Both the position numbers and the translations under genes were made by a program. Shown piece by piece: positions 46,484 to 55,389 of a DNA stretch of 57,548 bases. The first letter of the stretch is position 1. Every line of letters starts with the position of its first letter. The DNA lies in assembly GCF_000429105.1 (NCBI RefSeq), contig NZ_KE386848.1, positions 1 through 57,548 of the forward strand, read 5' to 3'. This stretch comes from Schaalia suimastitidis DSM 15538 (lineage in GTDB: Bacteria; Actinomycetota; Actinomycetes; Actinomycetales; Actinomycetaceae). The notes under the pieces are model-generated. The model saw only the letters and a list, made by a program, of their open reading frames with translations. It ran no database searches and was not told the DNA's origin.

Positions 46484-49180
46484 CTACTGTGTCGCACCTG
46501 ATCGAGGCTTCGCCCGCGAGGTTGGCGCAGCACTCAAAGGGTCCTGCGGCCAGGGATGTTTAGGGTAACGACCGCGAAGTTGCGCGCGCACCTGCTGGTA
46601 CGGCCCCGCCCAAAAGGACGCCAAATCGGAGGTCACTGCCGTCACGCGACCAGCAGGATCCGTCAAATGCAGAACAAGGGGAAGCTGTCCGCCAATAAAT
46701 CGTGGCGTCTCAACCCACCCAAAAGCTTCCTGTACTCTCAGCGTTAGTATCGGTGTGCCTTGTGACCAATCGAGATTCCGGTAATCGCCGGTGGGAATCT
46801 CAATTCTATTGGGCGCCAAAGCATCCAGGTGCGCGGCCTCAGGCCATGGAAGTAGTGCGCGTAAAAAATCAATCGCATCCCACGTGCCGAGGCGTCGACG
46901 GTGTGCGATCTCATCAGCATGACTGGTCGCCCACTCCTTCAGGGCGTCACACAGCACCTCATCCGATACATCTGGCCAAGGAGGGCCACATGTCTGGAAT
47001 ACCGCGCCCATCCGATGTCGTAAGGCATACGCCTCCTTGCTCCATGTCAGCAGCGTGACGCCACGAGTCTCCACGAGGCGGTGCAACGCCTCGGCAACCG
47101 CCTCAGTTGGTACCGGCGAGAGTGGGCGACGTGCCAACTCAATGGCGCCGAGGGAGTCGATATTCCACGCCTGCACAACGTCGGCGTCAACAGATACTTC
47201 TTGGCGTGTGCAGCGCATAGATTGCGCAGACAGCAGTGCGTCGGATTCGGCGATGGGGAGCGCAGCGGTGATGGTATTGTCGGCCCCCGCAACACCTTGA
47301 AGTTCGACGATGGCAAGCCAATCGTGTCCTTCAAGCGACGAGGCTGGTCGTAACGTGGCGCCCTGCCCGTCAGCAAGTAAATAACGGCGCGTAGATCCGC
47401 GTCGCCGAGCGATCCACTGTGGGCGACTAAAGGCAGCGCACAAGGCTAATGCGTCATCGTCATGCAGCTGCGTGTCGGCCACCTCTTCGGACACAAAGGC
47501 GTGGAGTCTCCTTGCCTGCGTTGTAATCGCATCGTTTGTGCGAGACGTGCGGCACCACCTGTGCCATGCTAATGCCACATCGTCACACTGGAAATGCTCA
47601 AACTCGGACAAAAATGCGACCATTTGCGCTGCGCGCCTCCCACCGATGGTGGGGGAGACAGCTAAGAGGGCTCGACCCCAGTGGGGCGACAGTGGAAGCT
47701 CAGCCAGACGCCTTCCTAATGAGGTGAGCGTCCCCGATTCATTCACTGCGCCCAGTGCACGCAAATGAGTGTGACTGGCCTGATACGCGCCCGAGGGGGG
47801 CAAGTCCAAGAGCGGAAGGCTCATTAATGTACTGCCCCAGGCAGCTGCTTGAAGTGCGCTATCAGTTAATTCAACCGTGTGAATTTCAGGTGTCGTGTAT
47901 TCGGCTCGCCGTACCCAATCGGCCTGATCAATACATCGCACGACGATACCCGCGCCTTCGCGTGCGGCACGTCCCGCGCGCTGGCCCATCTGTGAGCGCG
48001 TTGCAGGAACTGTTACCAGCTGCGTTGCCCCACGACCCCAGTCGAGGCGCGCTTCACGGGACAGGCCGGCATCGACGACGCAGCGCACCCCGGGGACCGT
48101 CAAGGCTGATTCAGCCAAGGCTGTTGACACGATTATCCGGCGTTTTTCCCGCCTTGCAGGCGGATCGGGAAAGTGGTGTGGCTGGTGCGTGGGGGAATGT
48201 GGTTGGTCTGTGGGAGCTTCTGCCTGGCGCACGGATGCTTCTGCCTGGCCGGTGGGGGAGTGTGGCTGCTGGCCGGTGGGAGCAGTGTGCGTCGGAGTAA
48301 GCACCGCATCTTGCTGCGCACTGCTCAATTGCCCATGCAGCGGCATAATATTGGCCGTCGGGACCTGTTCACGCAAGATATCGATGACGGCACGTATCTC
48401 GTGCACACCCGGCACGAATACGAGGACGTCGCCGCTGGCCACGTAATATGCCTGTGCTGCTTGTGCGGCAATGTGGCGAATAAACGCCGGGGTGACGCCA
48501 ATACGGCCGTCGCCACCGAGTGGTGCAAGGGCACACACACCTCGTGGCGGTGGAGCCCAACGGATATCCAGCGGATAGGTCACCCCCGGAGCGTCTACCT
48601 GCGCGACTTGATCTGCACCCAGGCTATCGGCAAGGAAACGACCGATGCGCTCGATATCTAGTGTTGCTGAGGTGACGCAGATCGTGAGATCGTCACGTAA
48701 TGCCTGGCGTGCCTCAATAAGAAATGCCAGAAGGAGGTCTGTTTCGATCTGGCGTTCATGGAACTCATCAAGGACAACAGCGGCAACTCCACTGAGTTCA
48801 CAGTCGTGATTCATCCGCCGCAGCAGCACACCCGGGGTGACGAATTCGATGCGGGTACCGGGACTTTTGCGCGTATCTGAACGCACGGAATATCCCACTG
48901 TCTGCCCCACAGCTTCACCAAGTAACGAGGCGAGGCGTCGCGCCGCGGCACGTACAGCTACACGTCGGGGCTGGGTAACGATGATCGTTGCGTCGGGGTA
49001 CTGGCTTGCCAGCAGGGGCGGTAATAGCGTCGTTTTCCCACAACCTGGCGGTGCACTGATCACCAAGGCACGGCCAGGGCTGGCTGCAAGGGCGCGTAGC
49101 TGCGGAAGAGCCTGCGCGACAGGCAACTGAGGTGGGGCAGCCAGTAGGTCGTCGCAGGTACGTTTAGACAATGTGTCCAC
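46484..49180 (-). CDS. hrpB: ATP-dependent helicase of the HrpB type
   Basis: 898 residues, longer than the roughly 810 of E. coli HrpB. DEAH/RHA helicase: Walker A APPGCGKTT (about residues 43-51), the DEFH box at 138-141, SAT in CVTSATLD, and motif VI QMGQRAGRAAREG. An HA2 domain and the HrpB C-terminal domain (ends WAGPYQQVRAQLRGRYPKHPWPQDP) follow. Residues about 293-343, between the two RecA folds, hold a Pro/Gln/His-rich insertion with repeats (PHSPTGQ, PHSPTHQP) that explains part of the extra length. The GTG at 49180 lies inside the end of the epimerase gene and has no clear ribosome-binding site. The cellular role of HrpB is not well known. Confidence 0.93.
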   Translation of the reverse strand: MDTLSKRTCDDLLAAPPQLPVAQALPQLRALAASPGRALVISAPPGCGKTTLLPPLLASQYPDATIIVTQPRRVAVRAAARRLASLLGEAVGQTVGYSVRSDTRKSPGTRIEFVTPGVLLRRMNHDCELSGVAAVVLDEFHERQIETDLLLAFLIEARQALRDDLTICVTSATLDIERIGRFLADSLGADQVAQVDAPGVTYPLDIRWAPPPRGVCALAPLGGDGRIGVTPAFIRHIAAQAAQAYYVASGDVLVFVPGVHEIRAVIDILREQVPTANIMPLHGQLSSAQQDAVLTPTHTAPTGQQPHSPTGQAEASVRQAEAPTDQPHSPTHQPHHFPDPPARREKRRIIVSTALAESALTVPGVRCVVDAGLSREARLDWGRGATQLVTVPATRSQMGQRAGRAAREGAGIVVRCIDQADWVRRAEYTTPEIHTVELTDSALQAAAWGSTLMSLPLLDLPPSGAYQASHTHLRALGAVNESGTLTSLGRRLAELPLSPHWGRALLAVSPTIGGRRAAQMVAFLSEFEHFQCDDVALAWHRWCRTSRTNDAITTQARRLHAFVSEEVADTQLHDDDALALCAAFSRPQWIARRRGSTRRYLLADGQGATLRPASSLEGHDWLAIVELQGVAGADNTITAALPIAESDALLSAQSMRCTRQEVSVDADVVQAWNIDSLGAIELARRPLSPVPTEAVAEALHRLVETRGVTLLTWSKEAYALRHRMGAVFQTCGPPWPDVSDEVLCDALKEWATSHADEIAHRRRLGTWDAIDFLRALLPWPEAAHLDALAPNRIEIPTGDYRNLDWSQGTPILTLRVQEAFGWVETPRFIGGQLPLVLHLTDPAGRVTAVTSDLASFWAGPYQQVRAQLRGRYPKHPWPQDPLSAAPTSRAKPRSGATQ
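48188..48290. repeat. imperfect repeats inside hrpB
   Basis: GTGGGGGAATGTGG and GTGGGGGAGTGTGG, two copies of GCTTCTGCCTGGC, and two of GGCCGGTGGG lie within about 100 bases. They encode the Pro/Gln/His-rich linker of the helicase and keep its reading frame. Confidence 0.7.
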
Positions 49181-50054
49181 GGACAGTGAAGCGCAACGTG
49201 TGAGAGGTGCCGGGAGCTAATTCCACAAGGCCATCACCGGAATTAAAGGCGTTGGGTGCGCACGGCATTGGCTCAACTGCCACCGACTGACGGCCTACCC
49301 GTTCGCCAGTGTAAAGCTGTACCCACCGTGCATCTGACTCTAGTTCCACCCATGATTCGCCGTGAGCCAAGCGAACAGTCCACGGTCCTTGCGGTAATGA
49401 CGTAAAGGCGTTGTCGATGGACTGGGCGCCGATCAGACGGGGCAGACGGTAATCCATCTGCGCCTCTTCCACCTCAACGCAGGTCGTTGGGATCATCGAC
49501 TCATCGACTAAAGCAACCTGGGATGCGGGCAGGGTGAGCTCGTAGGCATCAACAGGCCTCATACCAAGCGTGAGGTAAGGGTGAGAGGAAGAACCATAGG
49601 GAGCGGTTTGGGTCCCAATATTCTTCGTGGTGATCGTTACCGACAGTCCCGTCTCGCCGTGTAACGCGTAGGTCACTGAAGTCTGAAGTGGCCACGGGTA
49701 GCCGTAGCGTGGCGCCACGAAGCTACTTAAGGTGACCGAGTCGCGGTCAGCGTGAACGATCTGCCAATCCTGCCAACACATCAGGCCGTGGAGCGCGGTG
49801 CCTGTCTCCGGCTCGTTAATCGGCACAGCGTATTGCACGCCATTCCAGGTGTAAGCGCCGTTGGCGATACGATTCGGCCACGGGACGAGCGTTTTACCAA
49901 GGTAACCCTGGGGTAGTTCGTCCACGCTGTGAGGATGGATGAGGTCAACCCCTTTGAGTTTCAGGCCCGCAATTCCGGCGCCAACGGTGACGATACGTGC
50001 ACTGTAAAGCCCTGAAGTGAGGACGATTTCTGTTCCCGAAACGGAGGGTGCCAT
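49164..50054 (-). CDS. aldose 1-epimerase family protein
   Basis: About 296 residues from MAPSVSGTEIVL, with GGGA 6 bases upstream of the ATG at 50054. A beta-sandwich galactose mutarotase-like domain covers the protein. GKTLVPWPNRIANGAYTWNG, the catalytic-type His in TALHGLMCWQDW, SSHPYLTLGMRP and the Glu in VAVEPMPCAPNAFNSGDGLVELAPG fit the GalM/YeaD group. It would speed the alpha/beta interconversion of a sugar, but which sugar is not evident. It overlaps hrpB by 17 bases on the same strand and is divergent from the amidotransferase-like gene. Confidence 0.9.
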   Translation of the reverse strand: MAPSVSGTEIVLTSGLYSARIVTVGAGIAGLKLKGVDLIHPHSVDELPQGYLGKTLVPWPNRIANGAYTWNGVQYAVPINEPETGTALHGLMCWQDWQIVHADRDSVTLSSFVAPRYGYPWPLQTSVTYALHGETGLSVTITTKNIGTQTAPYGSSSHPYLTLGMRPVDAYELTLPASQVALVDESMIPTTCVEVEEAQMDYRLPRLIGAQSIDNAFTSLPQGPWTVRLAHGESWVELESDARWVQLYTGERVGRQSVAVEPMPCAPNAFNSGDGLVELAPGTSHTLRFTVRGHIV

Positions 50055-50225
50055 GTGAGTTCCCATCATTGAAGTGTCGGTGACGTTACGAGCGTCACCA
50101 TTGCGTCGCCATCCCTTATTTTCTCACGTGCCACCTATTGCTGTGGTACGACCGAGGATGTGTCACAAATGCTTGCCACATGAACACCTCTGCAATCAGA
50201 CCAATGCCCGTGCCAGGGTAGGGGT

Positions 50226-50984
50226 ATGCAATCTCATCAGCCGACGCTACTCGTGGTGAGCGTCCTGCCTGAACGCCCAGGGGACGCTCAATATAACCGC
50301 ATCGCGACACGCTTATGGGACCGAATGGCCGAGGTAGCCTCCACTGAATGGAAAATAGCGAGCGCCTTCGCACAATTCGATGGCGCTGAGATTGTTCATC
50401 GCCTTGCCCACGTGGACGCAGTCGTGCTGATGGGCGGCGAAGACCTTCACCCGGTCACATATGGTGCAGCACGCGGATACAGTGGTGAAACGCGCCATTG
50501 GTATCGTGCAGACCAGGCTTATCTTGCCACGGTGCGCCACTGTGTCAACAAAGGTCTGCCACTGCTGGGGATATGCCGAGGTATGCAAGCGATCAATGTG
50601 GCGCTCGGTGGTGACCTTATCCAAGATATTGCCTCGCGGACGCACGCAAATCCCACGATCCTTGACGACCACATTCTTGTTCGCCACGATGTCGCGATAA
50701 CGCCGCTCACGCGCCTCGCTGAGGTTTTTGACAACGCCCCTGCATTAACGACATCGTCTGCTCACCACCAAGCGGTGAGGCGCCTCGGCAATGATCTGAG
50801 GATCAGTGCCACCGCAGGCGACGGCATGGTGGAGGCCATCGAACACCTGTGGGCACCCGTCATCGGCGTCCAGTGGCACCCCGAAGATCCTGCCGACGAC
50901 GGCACGCAATTGGCCCGTCTGCTGGGTGACCTTCATAACCGCGTTGCTCCGCGTCAGCGTCAGCGCACTACGCTGGTGGCATGA
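50226..50984 (+). CDS. gamma-glutamyl-gamma-aminobutyrate hydrolase family (class I amidotransferase-like)
   Basis: 252 residues. The peptidase C26 signature is complete: nucleophile Cys in GLPLLGICRGMQAINVALGGDLIQD, and His/Glu in APVIGVQWHPEDPAD, with VLMGGEDLHPVTYG near the N terminus. Members hydrolyse gamma-glutamyl-GABA (PuuD) or related gamma-glutamyl amides in polyamine breakdown. No other polyamine gene is nearby, so the substrate is open. The stop overlaps the start of def (ATGA). Confidence 0.9.
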   Translation: MQSHQPTLLVVSVLPERPGDAQYNRIATRLWDRMAEVASTEWKIASAFAQFDGAEIVHRLAHVDAVVLMGGEDLHPVTYGAARGYSGETRHWYRADQAYLATVRHCVNKGLPLLGICRGMQAINVALGGDLIQDIASRTHANPTILDDHILVRHDVAITPLTRLAEVFDNAPALTTSSAHHQAVRRLGNDLRISATAGDGMVEAIEHLWAPVIGVQWHPEDPADDGTQLARLLGDLHNRVAPRQRQRTTLVA

Positions 50985-51577
50985 CGGTTTTACCCATTAC
51001 GATTACCGGCACGCCAGTCCTGCATGCTCCAGCGCGGGAAGTGGCAGTCGTCGACGACAATATTCGCACCCTGATTGTTGACATGTTCGACACGATGCGT
51101 GCTGCGCCTGGTGTCGGCTTGGCTGCCCCTCAAGTGGGCGTAGACCTGCAAATATTTGTGTGGGAATTTGACGGGCACAGCATCTATGACCGCTACCTGC
51201 GACGTAGTCACCACGTCGATATTCCTCGCGAGACGAGCAGTGGACACGTCATCAATCCGCGTCTCGAATTGTCCCAGTGGCGCGACGACAGCCTTGACCG
51301 AGAGCGGGAACGTGAAGGCTGCCTGTCAGTGCCGGGCTACGACTATCCGCTGCGGCGCGCTGACCATGCGGTACTTACCGGTAGTGACATGGTGGGTCAT
51401 GAGATACGTGTCGAAGCGCGCGGGTGGCTTGCAAGGATTTTCCAACACGAGTACGACCACTTACTGGGTACGCTCTACGTCGATCGTCTCACTTCACCGT
51501 TTGATGAGGCGGCTCAGCGTGCCGTTGCCCGCGAGGGGTGGGGCGTTGGGGCGCTGAGTTGGACGCCTCAGGGATAG
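50981..51577 (+). CDS. def: peptide deformylase
   Basis: 198 residues. It removes the formyl group from the N-terminal Met of new proteins. All three metal/active-site motifs are present: GVGLAAPQ (motif 1), EGCLSVPGY with the metal-binding Cys (motif 2) and QHEYDH (motif 3). An insertion between motifs 1 and 2 (FDGHSIYDRYLRRSHHVDIPRE) resembles the long actinobacterial forms. It is coupled to the upstream C26 hydrolase by a four-base overlap. Confidence 0.96.
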   Translation: MTVLPITITGTPVLHAPAREVAVVDDNIRTLIVDMFDTMRAAPGVGLAAPQVGVDLQIFVWEFDGHSIYDRYLRRSHHVDIPRETSSGHVINPRLELSQWRDDSLDREREREGCLSVPGYDYPLRRADHAVLTGSDMVGHEIRVEARGWLARIFQHEYDHLLGTLYVDRLTSPFDEAAQRAVAREGWGVGALSWTPQG

Positions 51578-51610
51578 GACGACTGAGGCGCCCGCGACAA
51601 CTGAGGAGCT

Positions 51611-51640
51611 GTGGCTTTTCGTAGACGAAGGCCGCGGTTT
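51611..51640 (+). terminator. def terminator candidate
   Basis: GTGGCTTTTCGT (51611-51622) can pair with ACGAAGGCCGC (51625-51635) with one bulge and wobble pairs, followed by GGTTTT. It lies 33 bases after the def stop. Confidence 0.5.
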
Positions 51641-51651
51641 TCCGTCGATAG

Positions 51652-51689
51652 AAAAAGCGTCTATTAGACGGTAAAAACCTCTAATAGAC
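51652..51689 (-). terminator. pyruvate formate-lyase operon terminator
   Basis: Read on the minus strand, GTCTATTAGA (51689-51680) pairs perfectly with TCTAATAGAC (51668-51659), followed by GC and five T residues (51656-51652). The TAG stop of pflA lies within the first arm. It ends pflB-grcA-pflA transcription. Confidence 0.8.
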
Positions 51690-52556
51690 AGTAAAGCCGC
51701 GTTTCTTAAAGACTTTCCTGACCTGGTCGGTGCGTTCCGCAGACGGCGGGCGCACGTCACGCAAAGTGTATTCCAAGCCAAGGGCATCCCATTTATCGGT
51801 TCCCATCTGGTGGAAGGGCAGGACCTCGACACGGCTGATCGAGGACCAACGCTCCATAATGTCAGCCACGGCCTCCAGATTCTCTGGATCATCGGTGAGT
51901 CCGGGTACCAGGACAAAACGGGCCCATATTTCTTTACCGAGTGCCGATAAGCGATCGCCAAATTCGATGGTTGGCGCAAGCTCCCGTCCTGTGACCTTCC
52001 GATACGTCTGAGGTATCCCCGACTTCACGTCCAAAAGGACAAGGTCAACGTCGGCCAGCATTTCGTCGCTGGCAGCGGCGCCAAGAAAACCGGAGGTGTC
52101 AATCGCAGTGTGGACGCCCATTTCTTTTGCGGCGCGAAGGATACGGGCAGCGAAGGCTGGTTGCATGAGTACTTCGCCACCGGAAAGGGTGATGCCACCT
52201 CCGCTCGCACGGAAAATCCGGCGATACCGGCGTATTTTGGCGATGATTTCGTCAAGTTCAACGGGCTTACCGTCCCTCATCTGCATTGTGTCAGGATTGT
52301 GGCAGTACAGGCACTGCAAGGGACAGCCGCTCAGGAAGATTGTCAGACGTGTACCCGGCCCGTCGACAGCAGTGACAAGTTCCCAGGAGTGGATCGACCC
52401 AAGGGTGCCTTCACGCATCCGCGTTAAACGCTCGTGGCGCTCAATATCGGTCAGTTCAGCCAGTCCTTGCGTGCCAGCGCCTGAGGTACGTGCAGTGGGG
52501 GGCTGAAAATTCTGATCCCCCATTACAGAGGCCGCGTCGATGAAAACACTGGTCAT
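51681..52556 (-). CDS. pflA: pyruvate formate-lyase activating enzyme (radical SAM)
   Basis: About 291 residues from MTSVFIDAASVM, with AGGAG 5 bases before the ATG at 52556. The longer frame to 52712 runs into the grcA gene. The radical SAM cluster motif CxxxCxxC appears as GCPLQCLYCHNPD (about residues 102-114), followed by GGGITLSGGEVLMQP, DTSGF, DVDLVLLDVKS and RFVLVPGLTDDPENL. The first 50 residues are an extension relative to E. coli PflA. It places the glycyl radical on the lyase, here on the separate GrcA-like protein. It is the last gene of the operon, 106 bases after grcA. Confidence 0.95.
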   Translation of the reverse strand: MTSVFIDAASVMGDQNFQPPTARTSGAGTQGLAELTDIERHERLTRMREGTLGSIHSWELVTAVDGPGTRLTIFLSGCPLQCLYCHNPDTMQMRDGKPVELDEIIAKIRRYRRIFRASGGGITLSGGEVLMQPAFAARILRAAKEMGVHTAIDTSGFLGAAASDEMLADVDLVLLDVKSGIPQTYRKVTGRELAPTIEFGDRLSALGKEIWARFVLVPGLTDDPENLEAVADIMERWSSISRVEVLPFHQMGTDKWDALGLEYTLRDVRPPSAERTDQVRKVFKKRGFTVY

Positions 52557-52623
52557 GACGGTCTCCTGGTTCAACGAAATATGTGTGAGGCCAACGCTGG
52601 TCTCACAGTGTGTCCTCATGCAG

Positions 52624-52653
52624 CGTGGCGCCGACCCACAGGCCGACGCCACG
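52624..52653 (-). promoter_or_regulatory. mRNA hairpin between grcA and pflA
   Basis: CGTGGCG (52624-52630) pairs perfectly with CGCCACG (52647-52653), 9 bases after the grcA stop, with no U-tract. A second weaker hairpin (GTGAG/CTCAC) follows. They may partly stop or stabilise the transcript so that more grcA than pflA is made (inference). Confidence 0.45.
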
Positions 52654-52662
52654 TGCGTGGTC

Positions 52663-52914
52663 TCAGGCGCTGTGGTGGAATGTTCGCGACAGGACGTCAA
52701 GCTGCTGCTCACGGGTGAGCTTGACGAAGTTCACTGCATAACCGGAGACGCGGACCGTGAGGTTCGGGTAGTTCTCAGGGTGCTCGATGGCGTCTTCGAG
52801 GGTGGCGCGGTCCAGAACATTGATATTGGCGTGGTACAGGCCAGCGCGGTGACCGCGTTCTTCGCGGGCAGCTTTCATTGCGGCGAGGCGTTCTTCGTAG
52901 GTCTTGGTAGCCAT
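52663..52914 (-). CDS. grcA: free-standing glycyl-radical domain of pyruvate formate-lyase (GrcA/YfiD-like)
   Basis: 83 residues from [10 protein letters not shown] (ATG at 52914, purine-rich AAGAAAG 9 bases upstream). Residues 24-83 match the C-terminal glycyl-radical domain of E. coli Pfl[21 protein letters not shown], then [13 protein letters not shown] with the radical Gly at position 58, then [14 protein letters not shown]. Residues 2-23 ([19 protein letters not shown]) are a charged helical extension with no counterpart in full-length PflB. It starts 37 bases after the pflB stop. In E. coli the related YfiD is a spare part for oxygen-damaged enzyme. Here the partner PflB has no such domain of its own, so this protein should be essential for activity. 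Confidence 0.92.
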   Translation of the reverse strand: MATKTYEERLAAMKAAREERGHRAGLYHANINVLDRATLEDAIEHPENYPNLTVRVSGYAVNFVKLTREQQLDVLSRTFHHSA

Positions 52915-52951
52915 GTCGGTAATCTTTCTTGTGTAGGGGAATGGGGACGGA

Positions 52952-55066
52952 TCAGGATTGGACTTGGAATTCGCAGTCGTCGTCAGGAACAAAGCCTGCG
53001 TCGAGGATGCCGACGAGGTTGCGGACCTGCTCGTCCTTAGTGCGGCCAAGCCCTGAAGGCGTAATCGTATTGGTCAGTGAAATCCCGTCAAGGGCATCGT
53101 TGTAATCGAGTTTTCCAACTGACAGCATTGACGCGACCATGCCGTGGGTATCGATGCCGTTTTCTGGATTTGCACCAGGGGCAAAAGGCGTACCAGCACG
53201 GTGTCCCGAGGGGAAGTTCCCTGTTGCCTTGCCATACACCACATTCGAGGTGATGGTGAGGACCGACTGGGTCGGAATGGCATCACGGTACATCGGGATG
53301 GATTTGATCTTATCCATGACGGTGTGCACGACGGTTGCGGCAATATCGTCAGCCCGGTCATCATCATTGCCGTAGGTGGGGAAATCGCCTTCGGTGATGT
53401 AATCGACGATCAGCCCGCTTGGATCACGGACAGGTGTGACCTTCGCGTATTTAATGGCCGCGAGGGAGTCAGCCACGATTGACAATCCAGCGATACCGCA
53501 GCCCATGGTGCGGATGATCTCTGAATCATGCAACGCCATCTCGATGGATTCGTAGGCGTAGCGGTCATGGCAGTAGTGGATGATATTGAGGGCTTCGACG
53601 TAGGTCCCCACCACCCAGTCAAGCATTTCTTCGTACTTGGCCCACACCTCGTCAAAGTCAAGCGGCCCATCACCCTGGATTGGCTCGTAGCCTTCGACAA
53701 TCTGCTTGCCAGTCATTTCGTCACGCCCGCCGTTAATGGCGTAGAGCAGCGTCTTGGCAGCGTTGACGCGCGCCCCGAAGAACTGCATCTGCTTGCCGAT
53801 CTTCATTGGGGATACGCAGCAGGCAATAGCGGCGTCGTCGCCCCAATGTTGGCGAATCTGCTCGTCGGCCTCGTACTGGATTGAGGAGGTTTCAATCGAA
53901 ATGGCGGCGCAGAACTCTTTGTAACCCGCAGGAAGGTTTTCATCCCAGAAGATTGTGATATTCGGTTCGGGCGCTGGACCAAGGTTGCGCAGCGTTTGAA
54001 GCAAACGGAAGGAGGTTTTTGTCACCAAGGTACGGCCATCGTCACCAAAACCTGCATCGGACCACGTTGCCCAGTAGGGGTCACCGGAGAAGATCTGATC
54101 GTAGTCAATGGTGCGCAGGAAACGGGTGATCCGCAGTTTAATGACCAGGGCGTCGATGATTTCCTGAATCTCGGATTCGGTGGCAGCACCCGTGCGCAGA
54201 TCGCGCTCAAAGTAGACGTCGAAGAATCCGGACAAGCGCCCAATAGACATGGCCGCGCCATCTTGCGATTTCACCGAAGCAAGGTAGGCAAAATATGTCC
54301 ACTGCACGGCTTCTTGTGAATTACGCGCCGGACCAGAGATGTCGAAACCGTAGTCGGCAGCCATCTTCTTGAGCTTTTTGAGGGCCTTGATCTGTTCGGC
54401 GTGTTCTTCGCGGTAGCGCGCCCAGTGCTCGGAGAAAGGTTGGTCAATGACCGCATCTTTGTCGAGTTGTTTCCATTCGATGAGTTTGTCGACGCCGTAG
54501 AGGGCAACGCGGCGGTAGTCACCGATGATGCGTCCACGGCCATAAGCATCGGGTAGACCGGTGATGATATGGGAGGAACGTGCGGCACGAATGCGAGGCG
54601 TGTAGATATCGAAAACCGCGTCATTGTGGGTCTTGCGATACTGGGTGAAGATCTTTTTGACTTCAGGGTCAATCTCTTTTCCGGCTTCTTTGATCGCCGT
54701 TTCCACCATACGCCAACCGCCATTGGGCATCATGGCACGTTTGAGTGGGCTGTCGGTTTGAAGGCCAACGATGACGTCGTCGTCTTCACTGATATATCCC
54801 GGTTGGAATGCGTCAATATCGGCGGGTGTGTGTGTATCAACGTCAAGGATGCGGACTTTACGTTCTTCCTTGAGGTACTTTTCCTCAAGGGTTTCCCACA
54901 CGCGTAGTGTTTTCGCGGTTGGGCCAGCGAGGAATGAAGCATCACCTTCATAGGGCGTGTAATTGCGTTGAATAAAGTCGCGAACGTCCACCGCTTCGGT
55001 CCAAGGACCAGTCTCGAAGCCCTCCCAGGCTGCGGTCACGTCAGTGTGAGCGGTCTGCTCTGTCAT
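52952..55066 (-). CDS. pflB: pyruvate formate-lyase large part, lacking the glycyl-radical domain
   Basis: 704 residues from [10 protein letters not shown]; the ATG at 55066 has AAGAGG 4 bases upstream. E. coli PflB has about 760. Recognisable are [38 protein letters not shown], the catalytic Cys pair C416-C417 in [35 protein letters not shown] and [45 protein letters not shown]. The protein ends [22 protein letters not shown], just where PflB normally continues into the domain carrying RVSGY. That domain is encoded separately as the next gene. The enzyme cleaves pyruvate with CoA to acetyl-CoA and formate under anoxia. Confidence 0.94.
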   Translation of the reverse strand: MTEQTAHTDVTAAWEGFETGPWTEAVDVRDFIQRNYTPYEGDASFLAGPTAKTLRVWETLEEKYLKEERKVRILDVDTHTPADIDAFQPGYISEDDDVIVGLQTDSPLKRAMMPNGGWRMVETAIKEAGKEIDPEVKKIFTQYRKTHNDAVFDIYTPRIRAARSSHIITGLPDAYGRGRIIGDYRRVALYGVDKLIEWKQLDKDAVIDQPFSEHWARYREEHAEQIKALKKLKKMAADYGFDISGPARNSQEAVQWTYFAYLASVKSQDGAAMSIGRLSGFFDVYFERDLRTGAATESEIQEIIDALVIKLRITRFLRTIDYDQIFSGDPYWATWSDAGFGDDGRTLVTKTSFRLLQTLRNLGPAPEPNITIFWDENLPAGYKEFCAAISIETSSIQYEADEQIRQHWGDDAAIACCVSPMKIGKQMQFFGARVNAAKTLLYAINGGRDEMTGKQIVEGYEPIQGDGPLDFDEVWAKYEEMLDWVVGTYVEALNIIHYCHDRYAYESIEMALHDSEIIRTMGCGIAGLSIVADSLAAIKYAKVTPVRDPSGLIVDYITEGDFPTYGNDDDRADDIAATVVHTVMDKIKSIPMYRDAIPTQSVLTITSNVVYGKATGNFPSGHRAGTPFAPGANPENGIDTHGMVASMLSVGKLDYNDALDGISLTNTITPSGLGRTKDEQVRNLVGILDAGFVPDDDCEFQVQS

Positions 55067-55389
55067 TATTCCTCTTTCCAGGTGTTCCAAAGCCCGATTG
55101 TGGGGGCTTATGGACTGTGTTGCCCATGGTGCGTCGTGTGGGACGCTATTCCAGTGTGGCCCGATCGTTCCATGAAAGGCAGGTGAAGAAGCCTCCGTGC
55201 CCAGTGCAATCGGTCACCGATGGCGTTATGCCAATGGTCCCAGATTTTACGGAGGGACAAAGGTCCTTTCCTGGTTGTGACCTTTGCTGCGATTAGTGTC
55301 TTTGGTGGATCGGATGTCAATTTCGTTGCGGTCGTACAGTGGTCTATAGTTGCTCGTATTCGTGTGCTTTGCTTCACAAGGTGGTGGCG
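55067..55389. other. divergent control region of pflB and the small helical-protein gene
   Basis: No protein-like frame. The region serves two divergent transcription units. GGGACAAAGGTCC near 55252-55268 is a short imperfect dyad. No clear FNR, Rex or ArcA-type site could be recognised by eye, so oxygen control of pflB is expected but not visible. Confidence 0.4.

Noticed and set aside
51659-51689. Duplicated 3' end of pflA (GTCTAATAG resembling GTCTATTAG)
   Set aside because: The two similar stretches are the arms of a perfect 10-bp hairpin followed by five T, so they are better explained as the operon terminator.
52663-53049. pflB and the small gene as one gene broken by a sequencing frameshift
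   Set aside because: The frames could be joined by a single indel, but the small gene has its own ATG and a 22-residue extension not present in PflB, and the joined product would have some 45 extra residues at a point where E. coli PflB has 11.
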